Origin: Bacteroidota bacterium
GTDB taxonomy: Bacteria; Bacteroidota; Bacteroidia; B-17B0; Aurantibacillaceae
Assembly: GCA_025360565.1 (NCBI GenBank)
Contig: JANYBY010000299.1
Span: forward strand, 1 to 11,791
Reading direction: 5' to 3'
Length of the DNA: 11,791 nucleotides
The notes beneath the pieces were generated by a model. It was not told where the DNA came from. It saw only the letters and a program-made list of their open reading frames with translations, and ran no database searches. A program made the translations under genes and the position numbers. Of the stretch, positions 6,772 through 11,791 are shown piece after piece (within the stretch, counting starts at the first letter, position 1; each line of letters starts with the position of its first letter).

Positions 6772-6810
6772 TTCGAGAACCTCAGCGATCGGGTGGTTGA
6801 GGCTCTCGAA
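6772..6810. repeat. GC-rich hairpin downstream of dinB
   Basis: TTCGAGAACCTCA (6772-6784) pairs with TGAGGCTCTCGAA (6798-6810) at 12 of 13 positions around a 13-base loop. Nearby words (GACTCCGCTCGACC, TCTCGAAACCACTTCGAC) are degenerate copies of a GGTTGAG...TCGAAACC palindrome common between Bacteroidota genes. It is 72 bases past the dinB stop; without a U-run it is not a typical terminator. Confidence 0.55.
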
Positions 6811-6882
6811 ACCACTTCGACATTTCAACCCTCCGCCTGACAAGCTATGCGTTTAATTTTTTCATCCGAAATATTTATTAAA

Positions 6883-8163
6883 TTACTCATACATCACTTT
6901 ATTGTTTGGCTTTTGTTTTAAAATGGCGATGCTCTCCGCCTTCTTCTCCAAATATTCTTTTGCCTCCTTCTCCAGATTTTTTTTACCGCCTCCAAATGCG
7001 TTAAAATTACTATGACTTATTTCCATGCCCGAAGCTCTTTTTATAATGGAATCGTCTTCATAACGTTTTCGCATTTTATCCATGGCCTGGTACAATAACA
7101 ATTGTTTTGAGCAATCTTCAAACATATTGTACTGGTAGCTGCCTTGTATTAAATGACTAAAACGCACGCCGATCAAACGTATCAGCATTCGCCGCTGATA
7201 TAATTTATCAAACAGCTCTCCCACTTTTTGCATGAGTGTATGATCGAGCGATGTGTACGGAATGCGCGCCTGCATAGTAAACGTATTAAAATCGGAGTAA
7301 CGTATCTTTACCGTAACACAAGCGGTTAATTGTTCTTCCTGCCTTAACTGATAAGCCAGTTTTTCTGTCATACTTATCAATAACGATTTTAATGCTTTTA
7401 CATCAATGGTATCCCTGTCAAATGTGCGTTCGGTTGAAATGGATTTGCGTTCCGAATAAGGTTCTACCGGCGAATTATCAATGGCGTTGGCTTTTTTCCA
7501 GATCATCGTTCCGTTTTGGCCAAGCACCTGTTCCATTAACTCCATTGGCATTTCTTGCACTGTGCGTATCCACATTACGCCCATGCCCCGTAAAAGTTGA
7601 TAGGTTTTTTCGCCCACCATCGGAATTTTTTTTACCGAAAGCGGCGCTAAAAATTTTTTTTCCGTGCCCCGTTTAATTTCTTTTTCTCCGTTGGGTTTGG
7701 CTTCTCCGGTGCCAACTTTGGCAACGGTTTTGTTGGTTGATAAAGCAAATGAGATCGGCAAATTGGTTTCTTTCATAATAGTTTGCCGCACATCCTGTGC
7801 TATTTTATAACAGCCAAAAAATTTATCCATGCCTGTTAGGTCAATATAAAACTCATCAATAGATGTTTTTTCGTAAAGCGGCACTTTGCTGTGAATAATA
7901 TCAGTGATCTCGTTCGAATATTTACTGTACTGTTCGGTATCGCCTTTTATAATAATGGCTTCGGGACATAGTTGTTTGGCCATTCGCATAGGCATGGCAG
8001 AGTGTATGCCAAAGGTACGGGCCTCGTAACTGCACGATGCTACCACGCCGCGATCGCTTGTGCCGCCTACTAATACGGGCTTACCTATTAGCTTTGGGTT
8101 ATTAAGGCGCTCAACCGAAACAAAAAACGAATCCAGATCTATATGCATTACCGAACGTTCCAT
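6883..8163 (-). CDS. dinB: DNA polymerase IV (Y-family translesion polymerase)
   Basis: The 426-residue protein is a full-length DinB. The N-terminal MHIDLDSFFVSVE carries the first catalytic aspartate (D9) and the FF steric gate (F14). SCSYEARTFGIHSAMP at 43-58 is the family fingers motif, and SIDEFYIDLTG at 101-111 gives D103 and E104. The HhH region follows (LSVKKIPMVGEKT), then the little-finger domain from about 240. QYNMF (344-348) fits a beta-clamp binding peptide of the QxxLF type. A Lys/Glu-rich tail ends the protein. It copies past damaged bases with low fidelity, in the cytoplasm, on the clamp. The alpha-subunit gene lies downstream on the same strand, so the two probably form a damage-response pair. 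No LexA-like regulator gene lies in the window. The start is the ATG at 8163, before MERSVMHID. Confidence 0.93.
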   Translation of the reverse strand: MERSVMHIDLDSFFVSVERLNNPKLIGKPVLVGGTSDRGVVASCSYEARTFGIHSAMPMRMAKQLCPEAIIIKGDTEQYSKYSNEITDIIHSKVPLYEKTSIDEFYIDLTGMDKFFGCYKIAQDVRQTIMKETNLPISFALSTNKTVAKVGTGEAKPNGEKEIKRGTEKKFLAPLSVKKIPMVGEKTYQLLRGMGVMWIRTVQEMPMELMEQVLGQNGTMIWKKANAIDNSPVEPYSERKSISTERTFDRDTIDVKALKSLLISMTEKLAYQLRQEEQLTACVTVKIRYSDFNTFTMQARIPYTSLDHTLMQKVGELFDKLYQRRMLIRLIGVRFSHLIQGSYQYNMFEDCSKQLLLYQAMDKMRKRYEDDSIIKRASGMEISHSNFNAFGGGKKNLEKEAKEYLEKKAESIAILKQKPNNKVMYE

Positions 8164-8211
8164 TTGTACTTTCTTTTAGACTTCTAAGTTACTATGTATT
8201 ATGGCTATTGG

Positions 8212-8230
8212 TTGCTACAAATTGTAGTAA
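8212..8230. promoter_or_regulatory. Operator-like palindrome upstream of dinB
   Basis: TTGCTACAAATTGTAGTAA is a palindrome with 8 of 9 pairs around a central A; the core CTACAA-A-TTGTAG (8215-8227) is perfect. It lies about 50 bases upstream of the dinB ATG, where a repressor of a damage-inducible gene would bind. No clean TAnnTTTG promoter box is visible here. That it is a repressor site is inference. Confidence 0.35.
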
Positions 8231-8283
8231 TTAGCATCTGTTAAAAAACATGGCTGTACTCAAAATTGTATTATTTGGGGTCC

Positions 8284-8363
8284 TGCCGGTGCGGATCGTT
8301 ATTTTGCAGCAATCCGCACCGGCACCGGGCTGTCGCTACTCGCTGGGCGAGAAAACTTCGCCC
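8284..8363. repeat. Intergenic repeat with two strong hairpins
   Basis: TGCCGGTGCGGAT (8284-8296) and ATCCGCACCGGCA (8312-8324) form a perfect 13-bp stem with a 15-base loop. A second stem follows, GGGCGA (8345-8350) with TCGCCC (8358-8363) around GAAAACT. The stretch is clearly richer in G+C than its surroundings and reads like a conserved mobile intergenic repeat of Bacteroidota. Reading frames through it on both strands (8250-8489) lack any family signature and are taken as artefacts. Confidence 0.6.
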
Positions 8364-8430
8364 GAGCTCAAACATGCCGCTCCATCCCTGGCCCAACCAT
8401 TGCGAAAGAAACTCGTTTATTATGCCACAG

Positions 8431-8448
8431 TCCCGATAGCTATCGGGA
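8431..8448. repeat. Perfect 18-bp palindrome TCCCGATAGCTATCGGGA
   Basis: The 18 bases are fully self-complementary with no spacer. The same word is a familiar intergenic palindrome in Bacteroidota genomes (from memory). It lies close to the preceding hairpins and to the CACAGATT repeat, so it belongs to a composite repeat region. Confidence 0.65.
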
Positions 8449-8453
8449 TCATA

Positions 8454-8485
8454 GATTCGCACAGATTTCATTCACAGATTAAAAT
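8454..8485 (-). repeat. CACAGATT-type intergenic repeat, minus orientation
   Basis: The words GCACAGATTTC and TTCACAGATTAAA occur together here. Their reverse complements (AATCTGTGAA, AATCTGTGC) match the words at 8808-8867. The two copies are inverted relative to each other and bracket the 162-bp foldback element. Confidence 0.5.
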
Positions 8486-8523
8486 ATAAATCATGCTAAT
8501 AGTTAAAGACCCGGAGGTGTTTT

Positions 8524-8685
8524 ATACCATTAGCTCATATAAAATAGTCCAGTCTACTGTTTCTTTTTCATCAATACATCTTCAAAAACCATTTCCATAG
8601 CTTGGGCTATGCAAATGGTTTTTATCATTGTCTTGATAAAAAATAAATGCGCATATTCAGCCTATTTTATATGAGCTAATGGTAT
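8524..8685. mobile_element. 162-bp foldback element (MITE-like) with 24-bp perfect terminal inverted repeats
   Basis: The left arm at 8524-8547 (begins ATACCATTAGCTCATAT) is the exact reverse complement of the right arm at 8662-8685 (ends TGAGCTAATGGTAT). Inside are two further stems: TTTTTCATCAA (8564-8574) with TTGATAAAAAA (8633-8643), 10 of 11 pairs, and an apical 18-base stem, 8584-8601 with 8606-8623, 17 of 18 pairs, loop TTGG. There is no coding frame. TTA flanks both ends if the repeat starts at TACC (8522-8524 and 8685-8687), or TA does if it starts at CCATTAG; either could be a target duplication. A non-autonomous element is the simplest reading; a structured RNA is the alternative. 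Confidence 0.6.
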
Positions 8686-8807
8686 TACTCAAGAAAAAAA
8701 GATTTTCCAATGCGAAAAGAAACGTATAAAATTAACCCTTGGCTTAATTATAAATTTTGGGGAAAACCCGCTCACATTTAAACGTATTATATTAACTTAA
8801 AAAAATC

Positions 8808-8867
8808 TGCGACAGAAATCTGTGAAAATTTGTGTGCCGAAGGCATCCCTTCGGAATAATCTGTGGC
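8808..8867 (+). repeat. AATCTGTG-type repeat interrupted by a CCGAAGG hairpin
   Basis: The words AATCTGCGAC, AATCTGTGAAAATTTGTG and AATCTGTGGCAAC form a repeat type common between Bacteroidota genes. It is split by a hairpin, CCGAAGG (8837-8843), loop CATC, CCTTCGG (8848-8854), which looks like a second element inserted in the first. Positions 8690-8800 show nothing else recognisable apart from the word AACCCTTGGCTTAATTA (8734-8750). Confidence 0.5.
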
Positions 8868-8878
8868 AACAAAGACTA

Positions 8879-8909
8879 ATTGCATAAGTCGTTTTTTTCA
8901 CTACATTTA
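8879..8909 (+). promoter_or_regulatory. Possible promoter of the lipoprotein gene
   Basis: ATTG (8879-8882) is followed after 19 bases by TACATTTA (8902-8909), one mismatch in each box against TTTG and TAnnTTTG. It would give an almost leaderless message, since the chosen ATG is at 8920, so support is modest. Confidence 0.3.
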
Positions 8910-8919
8910 CTTAATAGAA

Positions 8920-9687
8920 ATGAAACACCTTATCCCAATTATACTTTTAACATTTGTCCTTATTTTTTCATGCAAAAAGAAGGATGAATCCACACCTCCC
9001 ACTATTACTACCACCGGCGCCACCACAAGCTCTACCGCCGGCACAACAACAGGTGGCGGTGCGCCGGTAACTTTTAACAGCATGTGCTCTAACCAAAAAA
9101 TATACAGCATACTTAGCGGTGTAACGTATAGTGTAACCAACGCGCAAAACACCGCTATGTTTACAACTTCAACGCTTAATAATTTTAGCTCGCCGGGCGG
9201 CCCATTTTTAAATGCCGGCAGCATTAGTTTAAATGGCAAAGTTTTTAAAAGTAATTTTTTCTCTTATACCGATACAACAAACGTGGCACTATCAAGTCCT
9301 TTTATATGGATAGGTACAGGCTCGGTTATTCCCGCATTTACGGTTACCAACAACAATGGATACGCCACGTATGCCGATTATGTTTATTGGCCCGATACAA
9401 TTTCAAAATCGCAAAACTTTATTGTTTCTTTAACAGGTTCGCATTACGCGGATGAGGTGCAGGTGCTCATTTCTAAAAGCGGTTCACCCGCCGCTGCATC
9501 ATACACCGCTTTAACTTCGGCGGGGGCGGTAACTATAAATGCCTCGGGTTTTGCAGCATTAGTAACTACTTCAACAGCGGTTATACAATGTAATTTTTAT
9601 AAAAACAATATTCAAACTGTTGGTACCAATCAGGTTAATTTTCGAAATATAACCTCTTTTATAAAAACAGTGCCGGTAAAAAATTAA
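8920..9687 (+). CDS. Lipoprotein of unknown function with Thr/Gly-rich linker
   Basis: The frame is open from 8863, but the start at 8920 gives a proper lipoprotein signal, MKHLIPIILLTFVLIFSC, with the lipidated cysteine at residue 18; the upstream 19 codons add a non-signal stretch and are dropped. After CKKKDES comes a low-complexity Thr/Ser/Gly linker (residues about 24-50), then a beta-rich globular part of about 200 residues. Visible features of that part are Gly/Ser/Asn-rich turns, NNGYATYADYVYWPD and SLTGSHYADEVQVLISKSG, and two cysteines (CSNQ near residue 56 and QCNFYKNN near the end). The charged residues right after the cysteine may bear on outer-membrane or surface sorting; that is inference. 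I recognise no family. Predicted product 255 residues, envelope anchored. It is divergent from dinB and not in an operon with yidC. Confidence 0.8.
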   Translation: MKHLIPIILLTFVLIFSCKKKDESTPPTITTTGATTSSTAGTTTGGGAPVTFNSMCSNQKIYSILSGVTYSVTNAQNTAMFTTSTLNNFSSPGGPFLNAGSISLNGKVFKSNFFSYTDTTNVALSSPFIWIGTGSVIPAFTVTNNNGYATYADYVYWPDTISKSQNFIVSLTGSHYADEVQVLISKSGSPAAASYTALTSAGAVTINASGFAALVTTSTAVIQCNFYKNNIQTVGTNQVNFRNITSFIKTVPVKN

Positions 9688-9696
9688 TTACAAATT

Positions 9697-9711
9697 GACC
9701 ATCTTATGGTC
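9697..9711 (+). terminator. Short hairpin after the lipoprotein gene
   Basis: GACCAT (9697-9702), loop CTT, ATGGTC (9706-9711) lies 9 bases past the stop codon. No U-run follows, so it is a weak terminator candidate. Positions 9712-9808 show nothing else recognisable. Confidence 0.3.
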
Positions 9712-9820
9712 TGAGAGCCGCATCATTTGCTCGATTTAAATTAAATAACTAAGACTTTAATTTGCAGAAAATCAGTGATGTTTTAAAAATCAAAACATTA
9801 AATCGCGGAGCTGCGTCAGG

Positions 9821-9976
9821 CCTGCCTGCCGGTAGGCAGGGACACGAAGGGCTTGGTTCTTTTGGTCGCCTTTTTCAGGCGAGCCAAAAAACCGTAGCGC
9901 CTGCCTGACGGTAGGCAGGAAGCGGAGCCTGCAGTGGCCCGCCCGCCTGCCCGCCGAAATTTTTGATGCAGGCGGG
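9821..9976. repeat. Cluster of four GC-rich hairpins (GCCTGCCT...AGGCAGG type)
   Basis: CCTGCCT-gccggt-AGGCAGG (9821-9840) recurs as CCTGCCT-gacggt-AGGCAGG (9900-9919). Between them TTTTGGTCGCCT (9860-9871) pairs with AGGCGAGCCAAAA (9877-9889) with one bulged G. A fourth stem, CCCGCCTGC (9942-9950) with GCAGGCGGG (9968-9976), follows. The base composition is far from that of the neighbouring genes, and the segment resembles composite intergenic repeats of Bacteroidota. A reading frame through it on the minus strand (9790-10062) is Pro/Arg-rich artefact. Confidence 0.65.
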
Positions 9977-10081
9977 GGCGCCCAAAAAATTTTAAAAAAG
10001 TAACGATTAATCAAGCTTTCAATATTAACCCGCCCATTTATTATGCTTACCGCCAAATTCATGGTTTTTAACCTGTTTTAG

Positions 10082-10113
10082 TTTTTTTACCCAACTAAAT
10101 AACATTACATTTG
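10082..10113 (+). promoter_or_regulatory. Bacteroidota-type promoter of yidC
   Basis: TACATTTG (10106-10113) is a full match to TAnnTTTG. Upstream by 20 bases is TTTT (10082-10085), 3 of 4 to TTTG, in a T-run. The leader would be about 15 bases, ending at the GTG start at 10136. Confidence 0.55.
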
Positions 10114-10135
10114 CGCCCAATAATAAATAAGATAG

Positions 10136-11791
10136 GTGGACAAAAAATCGTTAATTGGTCTGGGTTTAATTGCAGGTATTCTGGGTATTTGGCTGTTTGT
10201 TAGCGGCCCTTCAAAAGAGCAAATAGCCCGTAATAAGCAGGTAAGGGATTCTATAGAAACTGCCAAGCGCATTACCGAAGCAAAAGAACTTGAAAAAATC
10301 ACCGCCATTCAAAAAGCGCAGGATACAACCATTAAAGCCATCAATTCAGGTACTGTTGTTTCAGATTCGGTAAAAACGGCTTTATTAACCGATAATTTTA
10401 AAGATTTTTCGGTTTCACTTCAAGGTAAAAAAGAAACTTTTACAATTGAGAACGAATTAATAAAAGCCACTATCAGCAATAAAGGCGGACAAATTGAAAA
10501 AGTAGAATTAAAAAAATACCACCGCCCGGGAAACAACGCGCCACTTATTTTATTTAACTCCGATTCAACTTCCTTTGCGTTAAAATTAAACGCTTACGAC
10601 CGCTCGCGCGTTTTTTCAACCGATAGTTTTTATTTTAAATCTGTTAACCAAACAGCAAACGCAATTACTTTAAAATTAGAAACTGCCAAACCAGGAAGTT
10701 ATATTGAATACGTGTATTCATTAAAACCAAATGATTACATGGTAAATTCGGAAATTCGTTTTGTGGGCATGCAAACTATTATTTCGCAAACCGAAGACCA
10801 ATTGCAGCTTAACTGGAGCATGCTTTACCCGAGTCAGGAAAAACACATTATAAAGGAAAGAGAAGGATCCACAACGGTTTATTTTAAACAAACCATTAAT
10901 GATCCGGATTATATTAATCCGCTAAAAGACGAGCAAAAAGAAATTAACGAGGCCGATATTAAATGGGTTTGTTTCAGACAACAATTTTTTAACGCGAGTA
11001 TTATTGCCGATAATGTGTTTAACAAAAGTGGAAGTTTTATTAAGTTAGGCTTAAGGCCAAATTCTGATACAATTGTAAAAGCGGTTTCAACAGAATTAGG
11101 TATACCGTATAATCATGGCGCTAACGAAAAATTTGCTTTTAAATTTTATTTCGGCCCTAATCATTACAACACTTTAAAAAAGTATGATCTTGAATTGGAA
11201 AAAATTGTGCCAACGGGATGGAGCATTTTTAGTTATATAAACAAATGGATGGTTATTCCTTTATTTAACTCATTGGGAAGTTTAAATCTTGGTTGGGTAA
11301 TTTTAATTTTGACTGTAATTTTAAAAATTATTTTATTGCCAATTGCTTATAAAACCTATATGAGCGGGGCAAGAATGCGTGTTTTAAAACCGGAAACAGA
11401 TGCCTTAGCTGCCAAGTACGAAAAAAATCCTGATCCAATGAAAAAGCAGCAGGATCAAATGGCATTGTACCGTAAGGCCGGCGTAAACCCGCTTTCGGGC
11501 TGTTTACCTTTGCTGTTACAATTTCCAATATTAATTGCTTTGTTCGCTTTTATTCCGGCAGCAATTGAACTGCGGCAGGCAAGTTTTTTATGGGCAGATG
11601 ATCTAAGTACTTATGATAGTATTTGGACGTATGGAGAGGTTCCCGTTTTGAGCACATTATACGGCGATCACGTAAGTTTATTTGCTGCGTTGATGTTTGT
11701 AAGCACTATATTTTACACGTATTTTAACAGCAGCATGATGCCGCAGCAAAACACACAAATGCCCGGCATGAAAGTGATGATGTATTTAATG
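10136..11791 (+). CDS. yidC: Membrane protein insertase YidC (C-terminus cut by window edge)
   Basis: The 552 visible residues are the bulk of YidC, which inserts and folds inner-membrane proteins alone or with SecYEG. The first membrane segment is at about 5-22 (SLIGLGLIAGILGIWLFV), followed by a Lys/Glu/Gln-rich linker and the large periplasmic beta domain (about 90-345). The conserved core begins near 361 (GWSIFSYINKWMVIPLFNSL), continues with LGWVILILTVILKIILLPIA, where Lys397 sits where E. coli has the groove arginine, then the cytoplasmic coiled-coil hairpin (LKPETDALAAKYEKN...QDQMALYRKAGV) and NPLSGCLPLLLQFPI. Roughly the last 50-70 residues are missing. The GTG start is chosen because TAG lies immediately upstream in frame (10133-10135) and (V)DKKSLIG matches the usual MDKNxxIG start. 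In this phylum yidC often follows pyrG; that gene is not seen here. Confidence 0.95.
   Translation, partial: MDKKSLIGLGLIAGILGIWLFVSGPSKEQIARNKQVRDSIETAKRITEAKELEKITAIQKAQDTTIKAINSGTVVSDSVKTALLTDNFKDFSVSLQGKKETFTIENELIKATISNKGGQIEKVELKKYHRPGNNAPLILFNSDSTSFALKLNAYDRSRVFSTDSFYFKSVNQTANAITLKLETAKPGSYIEYVYSLKPNDYMVNSEIRFVGMQTIISQTEDQLQLNWSMLYPSQEKHIIKEREGSTTVYFKQTINDPDYINPLKDEQKEINEADIKWVCFRQQFFNASIIADNVFNKSGSFIKLGLRPNSDTIVKAVSTELGIPYNHGANEKFAFKFYFGPNHYNTLKKYDLELEKIVPTGWSIFSYINKWMVIPLFNSLGSLNLGWVILILTVILKIILLPIAYKTYMSGARMRVLKPETDALAAKYEKNPDPMKKQQDQMALYRKAGVNPLSGCLPLLLQFPILIALFAFIPAAIELRQASFLWADDLSTYDSIWTYGEVPVLSTLYGDHVSLFAALMFVSTIFYTYFNSSMMPQQNTQMPGMKVMMYLM

Noticed and set aside
8250..8489. Small protein genes on both strands of the GC-rich repeat upstream of dinB
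   Set aside because: The frames are open because of the palindromic, GC-rich repeat; opposite strands are open over the same bases and neither has a start context or known family.
8524..8685. Retron or other reverse-transcribed RNA
   Set aside because: The long inverted ends prompted the idea, but there is no reverse transcriptase gene anywhere in the window.
8863..8919. Upstream ATG at 8863 as the lipoprotein start
   Set aside because: It would place 19 non-signal residues before a complete lipoprotein signal peptide; the start at 8920 is far better.
9790..10062. A 90-residue minus-strand gene over the hairpin cluster
   Set aside because: It is a Pro/Arg-rich translation of the repeat, with no similarity to a known protein type.

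Overview
The window looks like chromosomal DNA of a member of the Bacteroidota. The evidence is AT-rich DNA, genes without Shine-Dalgarno sequences but with TTTG / TAnnTTTG promoter boxes, a YidC with the long periplasmic domain and KKxxDQMALYRKAGVNPLSGC-type core, a surface-type LRR protein with a DPNxK-type repeat domain, and many short palindromic intergenic repeats. I cannot place it below phylum level from sequence alone.

Layout. Positions 1-1570 (minus) hold the N-terminal 523 residues of a secreted leucine-rich-repeat protein, cut by the window edge. Positions 1752-2162 (minus) hold a small exported protein built of five exact 17-residue repeats. Positions 2237-5233 (minus) encode a second-type DNA polymerase III alpha subunit (DnaE2-like) of about 998 residues, split in frame by one TGA codon after residue 708. 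Positions 5234-6882 are mostly repeats. Thirteen copies of the hairpin GTTCCTACGGAAC lie on both sides of a single Y1 (HUH) transposase gene (5899-6384, minus), which is the arrangement of a REP-associated tyrosine transposase (RAYT) with its REP elements. Positions 6883-8163 (minus) encode the Y-family DNA polymerase IV (DinB). Positions 8164-8919 are a repeat-rich intergenic stretch with an operator-like palindrome, several strong hairpins and a 162-bp foldback element resembling a MITE. Positions 8920-9687 (plus) encode an unknown lipoprotein. Positions 9688-10135 contain a GC-rich hairpin cluster and the yidC promoter. Positions 10136-11791 (plus) encode the first 552 residues of the membrane insertase YidC, cut by the window edge.

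How the genes relate. dinB and the dnaE2-like gene point the same way, and in this phylum such a pair is expected to act in translesion, damage-induced DNA synthesis. Here they are separated by about 1.65 kb of REP/RAYT material, and the alpha subunit carries a premature stop, so the mutasome may be uncoupled, weakened or lost. The most notable features are the REP/RAYT locus, with compensatory base changes in an inverted hairpin at the end of the transposase gene, the in-frame TGA, and the foldback element.

No rRNA, tRNA, CRISPR array or defence system was recognised.
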